Positions 1 through 7,424 are shown, numbered from the stretch's first letter. The stretch: 9,566 nt of DNA from Deltaproteobacteria bacterium (GCA_019314185.1 JAFCZU010000089.1:1-9566), one strand, 5' to 3'. Notes: a model not told the origin generated them from the letters alone. Numbers and translations are program-made.

Positions 1-176
1 GAGTCTGATAAAATTTCAAAAGATTCTCAATATCCCGGCAGTTCAGCTTGTCAATAAAAGCGGTATCTGCAAACTTGTTTCCAACAATAATTTGAAAATA
101 ATGATAATCAGTGCGGATTGCTGGCTGTCATTGCTGCCGTAATGTGAGATGAGAAACACTGGTCAAAGGCCTCACA
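1..176. other. Unassigned edge region, possible gene fragment
   Basis: No complete gene is visible here. On the minus strand, 2-127 is open to the window edge for 42 codons and reads like protein (IIVGNKFADTAFIDKL, then CRDIENLLKFYQT), but a TGA lies at 128-130 and there is no ATG, GTG or early TTG after it. On the plus strand, 2-139 is also open, closed by TAA at 140-142, so a gene converging on nfnB is the alternative. I do not recognise either product. The minus-strand reading looks more protein-like and could be a frameshifted or remnant gene. Confidence 0.2.
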
Positions 177-177
177 T
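142..177. terminator. Weak inverted repeat at the nfnB 3' end
   Basis: ATGTGAG (142-148) and CTCACAT (171-177) form a perfect 7-base inverted repeat around a 22-base spacer, reaching the first base of the nfnB stop codon. There is no T-run on either side, so it is a poor intrinsic terminator. It is listed because it is the only symmetric element after the last gene of the operon, and it would also suit a convergent gene ending at 142. Confidence 0.22.
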
Positions 178-1580
178 CACCAGCCACAGGTAAGATACTG
201 ATGTATTGAATCGGCGGCTTTTCTACCGGCCCCCATTGCAAGAATAACCGTTGCCTGTCCGGTTACAATATCACCTCCGGCCCATATCCCTTTTTTACTG
301 GTTTTGCCGGTTTCCGGATCAGCTGCAATATATCCCCAATTGGTTAGTTTCAGCCCTTTAGTGGACTTTGTCAGCAGTGGATTAGCTCCTGAGCCTACGG
401 CAATAATCGCGAGATCGCAATCCATTGTAAACTCGGAACCTTCTATAGGAACAGGTCTGCACCGTCCTGATTTATCAGGTTCGCCTAATTCCATTTTGAG
501 ACATTCCATGGCGGTTAAATGTCTCTGCTCATCACCGAGAAAACGCACGGGATTTGTAAGCAAAAACAATTCAATGCCTTCTTCCTCTGCATGGTGAATT
601 TCCGCTGCTCTTGCAGGCATCTCTTTTCTTGACCGGCGATAGACAATACGTACGGTTTCTGCGCCAAGGCGCATTGCCGTTCGTGCGGAATCCATGGCAA
701 CATTTCCTGCGCCAAACACAGCCACATTTTTTCCCTTGACAATCGGTGTGTCATATTCCGGAAAAAGATAGGCTTTCATAAGATTGGATCGTGTAAGATA
801 TTCATTTGCTGAATATACTCCGGAAAAATTTATGCCGGGGATTTTGATAAATGCCGGCAGGCCTGCTCCAACACCGATAAAAACAGCGTTAAATCCATCT
901 TTCGTAAAAAGTTCGTCTATTGAGCGAATATTGCCGATAACAGAATCAAATTTAATTTTAACTCCCTGCTTTTTCAGAAAATCGATTTCAGCTTCAACAA
1001 TAGCCTTTGGAAGGCGAAATTCAGGAATTCCGTAAAAGAGAACACCTCCCGGCTTGTGAAGGGCTTCAAATATTGTAACTTCATGTCCAAGCCTGATTAA
1101 ATCACCTGCTACGGTCAAACCGGATGGTCCGCTGCCTATCACGGCAACTTTTTTACCCGTTGCAACCGATTTTTCCGGCAGGCTGACCATATTGTTTTCA
1201 CGTTCAAAGTCTGCGCAAAAACGTTCGAGATTACCGATAGCTATTGGTTCTCCCTTTTTACCGAGAATACATTTGGCTTCGCACTGAATTTCCTGAGGAC
1301 ATACACGGCCAGTAACCGCTGGCAGAGCGTTTTTTTCTTTGACTTTTATAGCAGCTCCGGCAAAATCACCTTTTGCAATAAGTGATATAAATTCCGGAAT
1401 TTTTACCTGGACAGGGCAGCCTGTCATACAGCTCGGTTTTTTACAGTTCAAACAACGTTTTGCTTCTTTTATGGCTGCATCAGAAGAATAACCATAAGGC
1501 ACTTCTTCAAAATTTCTTGCCCTTAGCTCAGGTAACTGTTCCGGCATGGGCTGACGTGGATTTTTTTTGCTTTTTTTCAT
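177..1580 (-). CDS. nfnB: NfnB-type FAD/NADPH oxidoreductase (GltD/SudA family)
   Basis: This is the large flavoprotein subunit of NADH-dependent ferredoxin:NADP oxidoreductase, or an equivalent module of a larger complex, 467 aa and cytoplasmic. It resembles the glutamate synthase small subunit, but no glutamate synthase large subunit is in the window and an NfnA-like gene lies just upstream. Numbering from the chosen start, an N-terminal Fe-S domain has Cys43, 46, 51 and 55 and a second group at Cys94, 100 and 104. The FAD-binding loop GSGPSGL is at 149-155. The NADPH site GAGNVAMDSA begins near 290, with an Arg pair at 315-316 suited to the NADP phosphate. A C-terminal GGDIVTGQATVILAMGAG segment closes the FAD site. 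ATG at 1580 was chosen over the TTG at 1592 because a GGA lies 7 bases before it; the TTG adds only four residues. Activity by itself is inferred, not shown. Confidence 0.88.
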   Translation of the reverse strand: MKKSKKNPRQPMPEQLPELRARNFEEVPYGYSSDAAIKEAKRCLNCKKPSCMTGCPVQVKIPEFISLIAKGDFAGAAIKVKEKNALPAVTGRVCPQEIQCEAKCILGKKGEPIAIGNLERFCADFERENNMVSLPEKSVATGKKVAVIGSGPSGLTVAGDLIRLGHEVTIFEALHKPGGVLFYGIPEFRLPKAIVEAEIDFLKKQGVKIKFDSVIGNIRSIDELFTKDGFNAVFIGVGAGLPAFIKIPGINFSGVYSANEYLTRSNLMKAYLFPEYDTPIVKGKNVAVFGAGNVAMDSARTAMRLGAETVRIVYRRSRKEMPARAAEIHHAEEEGIELFLLTNPVRFLGDEQRHLTAMECLKMELGEPDKSGRCRPVPIEGSEFTMDCDLAIIAVGSGANPLLTKSTKGLKLTNWGYIAADPETGKTSKKGIWAGGDIVTGQATVILAMGAGRKAADSIHQYLTCGW

Positions 1581-1657
1581 TTGTATTTCCAATTACTTTT
1601 TTACCGCCCGCTTCGCTGTTTAAATTATTTTAAAATCGAATTTTGAAAACATAATTT

Positions 1658-1697
1658 TCGACCACTCGACTACTTGACTACTCGACTACACGATTCC
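1658..1697. repeat. Octamer array, unit TCGACTAC, at the nfnA 3' end
   Basis: Successive 8-base units on the plus strand are TCGACCAC, TCGACTAC, TTGACTAC, TCGACTAC and a degenerate ACGATTCC. The nfnA stop codon (1670-1672) lies inside the second unit, so the array encodes the last residues of that protein. Directly next to it, 1696-1707 (CCTGACACCTAA) is identical to 8208-8219 in the heptamer array after the MEMO-like gene. Confidence 0.85.
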
Positions 1698-2518
1698 TGA
1701 CACCTAAAATTCTGGTAGGCCATTGCTTCATTTTCGAGGTAACTCGAATTTCTTTTAAATAATTTTTCCCAGTTTACCTGATGCCCGTCAAATTCAGGAC
1801 CGTCAACACAAGCAAATTTGGTTTTTCCGCCAACTCTTACACGGCAGCATCCGCACATGCCTGTGCCGTCCACCATAATCGGATTTAAGGCTACAAGAGT
1901 TTTGATGTTATATGGTTTGGTAACGTTGGAACAGTTCATCATCATAAATGTGCAGCCAACAAAATAGCTTCTGTCGATTTTCTCACCATTTTGCATAAGT
2001 TCTGTGAGAACATCCGGAACCATACCCTTTGAGCCTCTGGAACCATCAGTAGTGCCGACAAGCACTTTGTCAGAAACCTCTTTCAACCGCTCTTCGAGAT
2101 AGATGAGATAAGCGCTTCTCGCTTCTATAATTGTTGTAACTTTATTCCCCGCTTTTTTCATAGCCCGTGCGATAGGATAAATGGCTCCAATGCCATAGCA
2201 GCCTCCACCGCAAACAACAGAACCGTATTTTTCAATACTTGTTGGGTTGCCGAGTGGGCCTGAAACGCTGTACAAGGCGCCTCCGCTCTTAATGCATGCC
2301 ATTTTCGCTGTTGATATGCCCACTTCAAGGAAAAATATCGTAATGGTGCCTTTTTCAACATTCCAGTCCGATATGGTAAAAGGCACTCTTTCCCCTGTTT
2401 CGTCCGGTATTATAAGCACAAACTGACCAGGCCTTGCTTTTTCCGCAATGCCCGGCGCCTCAATTTCTATAATGTGCACATTAGGCACTATCTCATCTCT
2501 ACGAACAACCTTGTACAT
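1670..2518 (-). CDS. nfnA: NfnA-type FAD/[2Fe-2S] NAD-binding reductase subunit
   Basis: This is the small subunit of the NfnAB/sulfide dehydrogenase family, related to PyrK and ferredoxin-NADP reductases, 282 aa. It binds FAD and NAD(H) and passes electrons through a [2Fe-2S] cluster. The flavin motif RVPFTISD is at 44-51, the nucleotide-binding stretch GGGCYGIGAIYP begins at 104, and the cluster motif VDGTGMCGCCRV at 216-227 is completed by Cys237. In characterised NfnA the cluster has one Asp and three Cys ligands; Asp217 is present here. Cys224 sits where relatives usually have Ala. ATG at 2518 follows a strong GGAGG (2524-2528) and lies one base after the stop of the preceding gene. An earlier ATG at 2542 would overlap that gene and lacks such a site. 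The last 11 residues (RCQESCSRVVK) are encoded by repeat DNA and look foreign to the family. Confidence 0.88.
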   Translation of the reverse strand: MYKVVRRDEIVPNVHIIEIEAPGIAEKARPGQFVLIIPDETGERVPFTISDWNVEKGTITIFFLEVGISTAKMACIKSGGALYSVSGPLGNPTSIEKYGSVVCGGGCYGIGAIYPIARAMKKAGNKVTTIIEARSAYLIYLEERLKEVSDKVLVGTTDGSRGSKGMVPDVLTELMQNGEKIDRSYFVGCTFMMMNCSNVTKPYNIKTLVALNPIMVDGTGMCGCCRVRVGGKTKFACVDGPEFDGHQVNWEKLFKRNSSYLENEAMAYQNFRCQESCSRVVK

Positions 2519-2519
2519 C

Positions 2520-4880
2520 TTATCCTCCCAAAATCTTTTCACACAATATTTTAAGATCAGAAACCTTTTCAGTTAAATCAATACCCCTGTAATGCCAAAG
2601 CGGTTTTTTGTATAATATACTTTTTTTTGACCGGGCAGTTTTGTTAACAGGAGTTAGTATAAACTTGTCTTTTAATTTTAAATCACATATGCCGTGTCCG
2701 GAAATCAAAGGATTAACCCTGCATATTTCATCAAACACTTCCGAGGCACTTGAAAACACAAACCCTTTGACATTCATCTTTTCTGCTATCATACATATTA
2801 TTTTCCAGTCCGGCATAGACATTCCAGCAGGATTTGCTCCAGCTTGCAAGGGCTGGACTCTTCGCTCAAGAGAAGTAACAGTGCCGTCTTCTTCCGTAAA
2901 AGCCGCGGCAGGAAATACAATATCGGCTGTTTCAAAAAGCGGCGAAGGATATATGTCATGAAGCACTAAAAAATCAAGTTTTTCAGTCGATATTTCCTGT
3001 GGAATTCCTCTGCCGGTAACATACAGAGCTTTTATAGCGCCTTTAACAGCACTATTGAGAATTTCAGGATAGCTTAGCCCCGGTTTTTCCGGCAGCTTCG
3101 CAGACCAAATATTTTCAAATGCGGACAAACTCTCTTTATCTCCGACATCTTGATAGCCGGGAAGAAAGTTCGGCAAAGCGCCCATATCACCAACTCCCTC
3201 GCTGTTTGCTTCATCGCTTAATGGAATAAGTCCTTCAGTATTACCTGATAGAAGAAGTATATTAAAAAGCAAATCTACAATCTGCTCTGGATCATTACAT
3301 TCTAAAATTTTTGGCCCATAAAGAATAGAACCTTTGCCTGATGAAACAATTGTTGACGCCAGCCTTTCAATCAAATCCCGCGAAATACCGCAAGCTTCGG
3401 CAATTGTTTTAATATTAATCTTCTTGAGAGAGCTTTTCAATTTGTCGAAATCATTACATTTTCTATCTACAAATTTTTTGTCAAAGCTTTCATTTTCCAC
3501 AATTATCTTCAATATGCCGGAAAGCAGCGGGGAATAACCGGACGGTTCAACAGAAATACAAAAGTCAACAAGCCTGGAATTTATGTCACGTTCAGAACCT
3601 ATTAATGAAACAGCTGCTCCCTGTTTTCTCGCTTTGTTGACATTAATCATCAGTACAGGATGTGAGGTAAGGAGGTCGTCGCCTATGATAATTATCCATT
3701 TGGATTTTGCAATATTCTCAATTGTTCCGGTGCCCATATCTGAACGCTTAATCCTGGATTCAATGACCGGGCCTGAAAAAAATGAGGCTGTATCAATATT
3801 GTTTGTTCCAAGACAGACACGAGCAAATTTTTGCAGAAGATATGCTGCTTCATTTGTGAGGAAAGGAGATGCTAAAAATGCGCTTTCCTCGGGAAGATAT
3901 TTCCCAAGCCTTGCGGCTGCCAGTTCAGTTGCTTCATCCCAGGTGGCCGGGACAAGCCTGTTGTTCCGTCTGACAAGGGGATATTTCAGCCGGTTTGCCC
4001 CGTTAACAAGAGCTGGAATGGCAAAGCGTCCTCTAACGCAAGCCTGTCCATGATTGGCCGGGCCTTCTGTATCGGGGCGGACAGCCATGATCTTGTCCCA
4101 TTTTGTTTCCAGCTTTAAACTGCATCCAACAGAGCAAAGGGTACATGTTGTGGTTGTCACTTTGTCTGGAACGCCATGCCATTTGCTTCCTCTCGCTGAA
4201 AGCGCGCCGGTTGGGCAAGCGTCCACACAGGCTCCGCAAAACTGGCACCCTCCATCAAGATGTGATTTGCCGAATGCTGTGCCTACTTTTGTATCATGCC
4301 CCCGCTTTGTCAAGGAAATAGCCCCGATCCCTCTTATTTCCTGGCAAACCCTTACGCATCGTCCGCAAAGAACACAAAGATTATAATCACGATCAAAAAA
4401 TGGATCTTCTCTTTCAAGAGGAAGGTTCTTGTATGTAAAAGGAAACCGGATTTCTTTGACACCAAGATATTCCGTTACCTGTTTCAGCTCACATCTGTCT
4501 TTGTTGGGACAAAAAGCACATCCTGTTATATGCCCGGTTTTTGTGGGACATATATGATAGTAGTCACACAGTTCTTTTTTATCGCATATAATACAGGAAT
4601 GTGGATGCTCCGAAAGGATTAACTCTAATACATTTTTTCGTAATTTGTTAAGTTCGGGATCATTTGTAGTGATCTTCATTCCTTTTACAGCAGGAGTTGT
4701 GCAGGCAGGAGGAAACCCGCGCATTTTTTCTATTTTAACGAGACACAGCCTGCAGGCTCCAAAAGGCAGCAGCCCGGAATGCGCGCATAAAGTAGGTATA
4801 TAAATTCCGTTATCTACAGCAACTTCAAGGACTGTAGCTCCTTCCTTGAAGTCAACCTCTTTTCCGTCGATAGTCAACAT
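2520..4880 (-). CDS. NuoG/formate dehydrogenase-like Fe-S subunit, active site lost
   Basis: A 786-aa polyferredoxin on a molybdopterin-oxidoreductase scaffold. Fe-S motifs in order: [2Fe-2S] Cys32, 43, 46, 60; a His92-Cys96-Cys99-Cys105 site as in NuoG; extra Cys111, 121, 124, 130; two [4Fe-4S] sets Cys169/172/175/179 and Cys212/215/218/222; and the cluster at the head of the molybdopterin domain, Cys246, 249, 253, 281. The rest aligns by eye with formate dehydrogenases, for example GTNNID (359), DMGALPNFLPGYQ (565) and TADIVFPAAAFTEEDGT (651). The catalytic Cys/Sec position reads as Ser369 with the following His missing, and the active-site Lys, Arg and Gln read as Arg283, Ser555 and Glu557. 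No in-frame TGA could encode Sec. The ATG lies 2 bases after the nuoF stop, so translation is probably coupled. Likely role: an electron wire between NuoEF and NfnAB. Automated tools would probably call it a formate dehydrogenase alpha subunit. Confidence 0.87.
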   Translation of the reverse strand: MLTIDGKEVDFKEGATVLEVAVDNGIYIPTLCAHSGLLPFGACRLCLVKIEKMRGFPPACTTPAVKGMKITTNDPELNKLRKNVLELILSEHPHSCIICDKKELCDYYHICPTKTGHITGCAFCPNKDRCELKQVTEYLGVKEIRFPFTYKNLPLEREDPFFDRDYNLCVLCGRCVRVCQEIRGIGAISLTKRGHDTKVGTAFGKSHLDGGCQFCGACVDACPTGALSARGSKWHGVPDKVTTTTCTLCSVGCSLKLETKWDKIMAVRPDTEGPANHGQACVRGRFAIPALVNGANRLKYPLVRRNNRLVPATWDEATELAAARLGKYLPEESAFLASPFLTNEAAYLLQKFARVCLGTNNIDTASFFSGPVIESRIKRSDMGTGTIENIAKSKWIIIIGDDLLTSHPVLMINVNKARKQGAAVSLIGSERDINSRLVDFCISVEPSGYSPLLSGILKIIVENESFDKKFVDRKCNDFDKLKSSLKKINIKTIAEACGISRDLIERLASTIVSSGKGSILYGPKILECNDPEQIVDLLFNILLLSGNTEGLIPLSDEANSEGVGDMGALPNFLPGYQDVGDKESLSAFENIWSAKLPEKPGLSYPEILNSAVKGAIKALYVTGRGIPQEISTEKLDFLVLHDIYPSPLFETADIVFPAAAFTEEDGTVTSLERRVQPLQAGANPAGMSMPDWKIICMIAEKMNVKGFVFSSASEVFDEICRVNPLISGHGICDLKLKDKFILTPVNKTARSKKSILYKKPLWHYRGIDLTEKVSDLKILCEKILGG

Positions 4881-4882
4881 TG

Positions 4883-6778
4883 TTAATGTCCTTTCAAAAA
4901 ACCTGTTATCTTTTCAACCGCTCCATATTTAGAGGGGCATACCTGATAACAGATTCCGCACTTAACACAGATAGATTCATCAATGATGTGCGCCTCTTTC
5001 TTTTTACCGGTTATTGCGCCCGCAGGGCATTTTTTTTGGCAGATGCCGCAGCCTGCACATTTTTCTTCGGAAATCGCATATTTTATCAAGTCCTTGCAAA
5101 CCAGCGCCGGACAACTTTTATCAATTATGTGAGCTTCATATTCGCTGCGGAAGTAACGCAGTGTGCTAAGGATAGGATTGGGAGACAGTTGACCAAGCCC
5201 GCATAAAGAAGCATTGCTGATCGTTGTTGCAAGATCTTCCAGCTTTTCCAAATCTTCTTCTTCACCATTGCCGGATCTGATTTTATCCAGAATATCCAGC
5301 ATGACTTTTGTTCCGATACGACAAGGAGCGCATTTCCCGCAAGATTCAGACTGTGTAAACGCAAGAAAATAGCGTGCTACATCTACCATGCAGGTGTTTT
5401 CGTCCATAACAACCATGCCGCCGGATCCCATCATGGCTCCAAGCTCAACCAGGCGGTCAAAGTCAACCGGTGTATCAATCAACTCAGCCGGTATGCAACC
5501 TCCTGCCGGACCTCCGATTTGAACTGCTTTAAGGGATTTGTTGTCTTGAATTCCATTGGCGCACCCAAAGATTATATCGCGCAAAGTAGTGCCCATCGGA
5601 ACTTCTACCAACCCGGTATTTTTTACCATTCCTACCACGGAAAATATTGTGGTTCCCTTGCTCTTTTCTGTTCCAATGCTGCTGAACCAATCAGCGCCAT
5701 TTTTGATAATCAAGGCGACATTTGTCCAGCTTTTTACATTATTTATAACAGTTGGTTTTCCCCACAGACCTTCAACCGCGGGGAATGGTGGCCTTGGAAC
5801 AGGCGTTCCTCTTTTACCCATGATTGATTGCAGCAACGCTGTTTCCTCTCCACAAACAAAGGCGCCTGCTCCCGTTTTGATTTTTATCTTAAAATCAAAG
5901 CCGCTGCCAAATATGTTTTTGCCTAAAAAACCATATTCCTCAGCATCTTTTATCGCTATTCCGAGGTGTTTTACCGCGAGAGGATATTCAGCGCGAACAT
6001 AAATACAGCCTTCAGTAGCGCCGATCGCATAGGCTCCGATAATCATTCCTTCAAGTATGCTGTGCGGATCACCCTCCATAAGGCTGCGATCCATAAATGC
6101 TCCGGGATCACCTTCATCTCCATTTGCTATTATATATTTTATGTCGCCGGCAGCGTTTCTGCAGAATTTCCATTTGGTGCCCGCGGGAAAACCTCCGCCG
6201 CCTCTGCCCCTGAGACCGGAATCAGAAATTGTATTAATAATATCTTCCGGAGACCTCGATGTCAGCGCCTTGCAAAGCGCCGAATATCCATCACAAGAGA
6301 TATAATCCTCAATGTTTGTCGGATCGATTTTTCCGGTGCGGCCAAACACATTCCGCATCTGTTTCTTAAAAAATGGAATATCCGATTCATACTTGATTTT
6401 TTCTTTGGTGTCCGGATCTTCATACAACAAACGATCTACAATAATACCCTTAGCAAGTGTCTCGGAAACTACTTCGGGAATATCGGCAGGCTTTAATTTT
6501 TGATAAAATATATTCTTTGGGCCTAAAACAAGCAAAGGGCCTTTTTCACAGAAACCACGGCAGCCAACCTTTTTAATTTCAACCTTATCGTCCAATCCCT
6601 GCTTTGTTACTTCTTCTGTAAGGATATTGATAATCTTGGCAGCTCCACCAGCGCGGCACCCGGTAGTAGAACATATCTTGACGACCGTTTTTTTTGTATC
6701 AATCGACCTGGCAATACTGTCTCTTAATTCTTCTAAATCCGAGACCGAATTAACCTTTTTTCTTTTTGGATTCTTCAT
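4883..6778 (-). CDS. nuoF: NuoF/HydB-like NADH-binding FMN subunit
   Basis: A 631-aa NADH-oxidising or NAD-reducing subunit of the kind found in bifurcating hydrogenases (HydB, HndC) and NAD-linked formate dehydrogenases. An N-terminal thioredoxin-like [2Fe-2S] domain has Cys36, 41, 73 and 77. The FMN/NADH core shows GLRGRGGGGFPAGTKW (188-203), ANGDEGDPGAFMDR (218-231) and GAGAFVCGEETAL (303-315). The N3-type [4Fe-4S] site is Cys480, 483, 486 plus Cys526. The C-terminus adds two [4Fe-4S] motifs, Cys574/577/580/584 and Cys604/607/610/614. These N- and C-terminal additions separate it from plain Complex I NuoF (about 440 aa) and match the bifurcating-type module. An AGGA about 8 bases before the ATG supports the start. 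It follows nuoE after 137 bases and ends 2 bases before the next start. Every expected ligand is present. Whether it bifurcates to ferredoxin cannot be read from sequence. Confidence 0.93.
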   Translation of the reverse strand: MKNPKRKKVNSVSDLEELRDSIARSIDTKKTVVKICSTTGCRAGGAAKIINILTEEVTKQGLDDKVEIKKVGCRGFCEKGPLLVLGPKNIFYQKLKPADIPEVVSETLAKGIIVDRLLYEDPDTKEKIKYESDIPFFKKQMRNVFGRTGKIDPTNIEDYISCDGYSALCKALTSRSPEDIINTISDSGLRGRGGGGFPAGTKWKFCRNAAGDIKYIIANGDEGDPGAFMDRSLMEGDPHSILEGMIIGAYAIGATEGCIYVRAEYPLAVKHLGIAIKDAEEYGFLGKNIFGSGFDFKIKIKTGAGAFVCGEETALLQSIMGKRGTPVPRPPFPAVEGLWGKPTVINNVKSWTNVALIIKNGADWFSSIGTEKSKGTTIFSVVGMVKNTGLVEVPMGTTLRDIIFGCANGIQDNKSLKAVQIGGPAGGCIPAELIDTPVDFDRLVELGAMMGSGGMVVMDENTCMVDVARYFLAFTQSESCGKCAPCRIGTKVMLDILDKIRSGNGEEEDLEKLEDLATTISNASLCGLGQLSPNPILSTLRYFRSEYEAHIIDKSCPALVCKDLIKYAISEEKCAGCGICQKKCPAGAITGKKKEAHIIDESICVKCGICYQVCPSKYGAVEKITGFLKGH

Positions 6779-6848
6779 CCTCTATTCCTGTTTTCCTTTA
6801 ATAGAGCAATCAACTCTTATTATTTCGAGTGGTTACCAGCGATTCGTT

Positions 6849-6867
6849 TTTTACCAATTGGGTAAAA
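6849..6867. repeat. Inverted repeat in the nuoE-nuoF gap
   Basis: TTTTACC (6849-6855) and GGTAAAA (6861-6867) are a perfect 7-base inverted repeat around AATTG, and the core contains the 8-base palindrome CCAATTGG (6854-6861). In the transcript it would give a small stem-loop about 50 bases after the nuoE stop. It lacks the GC-rich stem of an intrinsic terminator. It may be a processing or stability element, or a protein-binding site; it could also be chance in AT-rich DNA. Confidence 0.4.
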
Positions 6868-6915
6868 TCTTGACCTCTATCAACATATTGAAACTGTTGT
6901 GCTAAAAGCTAATGG

Positions 6916-7383
6916 CTAATCGCTCGTTTTATGTTTAACATATTTGGCTAAAATTTTTTCCAGCTTTTTGGAAGATAAATTGCCATAATATTTTTCATCA
7001 ATTACTGTTAATGGCGCCAGGGCACATGCGCCGAGGCAATTAACAGTTTCCAGACCCAATCGATGATCAGGAGTAATTTCGCCTTCTTTTATGCCAATCA
7101 TGTTCGTTATGTTTTGTAAATTTAAAGCATTTCCCTTTACATGGCAGGCTGTGCCAAGGCAGACTTTTATCTGGTGATCTGCCGGTCTGGTAAACCTGAA
7201 CTGTGTATAAAAAGTTGTTACGCCATATATTTCATGTTCGGACATTTTCAATTCCAGAGCGATCGTTGAAATTGCTTCCTCGGATATAAACCCGGTTTTT
7301 TCCTGAACAGCCTGGAGGATGGGTATAAGACTTCCTTTTTTGCTTTGATACGGTTTGATAATATCTTTAATCGTGTTTTTCAT
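6916..7383 (-). CDS. nuoE: NuoE/HndA-like [2Fe-2S] subunit
   Basis: A 155-aa thioredoxin-fold ferredoxin subunit, the normal length and partner for the NuoF-like protein downstream. An N-terminal helical region (1-65, with LIPILQAVQEKTGFIS and the family segment EIYGVTTFYTQF at 51-62) precedes the cluster domain. Ligands are Cys75 and Cys80 (VCLGTACHVKG), then Cys116 and Cys120 (NCLGACALAP), the C-x4-C and C-x3-C spacing of the family. It receives or delivers single electrons next to the FMN of NuoF. The ribosome-binding site is weak: only GGTG lies about 8 bases before the ATG. It is the first gene of the electron-transfer operon, with a plausible promoter about 115 bases upstream. Confidence 0.93.
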   Translation of the reverse strand: MKNTIKDIIKPYQSKKGSLIPILQAVQEKTGFISEEAISTIALELKMSEHEIYGVTTFYTQFRFTRPADHQIKVCLGTACHVKGNALNLQNITNMIGIKEGEITPDHRLGLETVNCLGACALAPLTVIDEKYYGNLSSKKLEKILAKYVKHKTSD

Positions 7384-7424
7384 AATGTTACACCATATAT
7401 GATTGATTTTCAGCTACAGACTCA

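Noticed and set aside
177..1580. Glutamate synthase small subunit
   Set aside because: The sequence family overlaps, but there is no large subunit nearby and the direct neighbour is the NfnA-type partner, so NfnB is the better reading.
2519..2542. Upstream ATG at 2542 for the NfnA-like gene
   Set aside because: It would overlap the preceding gene and lacks a ribosome-binding site, while ATG at 2518 has GGAGG at normal spacing and matches the family N-terminus.
3583..4053. Long plus-strand frames such as 3583-4053, 4054-4386 and 5966-6496
   Set aside because: They lie wholly antisense to strongly conserved genes, and their translations show no recognisable motif.
2520..4880. Active formate dehydrogenase alpha subunit, possibly a selenoprotein
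   Set aside because: The frame has no internal TGA, and the catalytic Cys/Sec, His, Lys, Arg and Gln positions are all substituted or missing when aligned by eye.
2520..6778. [FeFe] hydrogenase operon, since NuoE/NuoF/NuoG-like order matches HydCBA
   Set aside because: After the two [4Fe-4S] motifs the large subunit continues into a molybdopterin-oxidoreductase domain; none of the H-cluster motifs (such as TSCCPxW) is present.
177..7383. Respiratory Complex I (nuo) operon
   Set aside because: No membrane subunits (NuoA, H, J-N) or NuoB/C/D/I are present, and the NuoF-like protein carries the extra ferredoxin domains of soluble enzymes.
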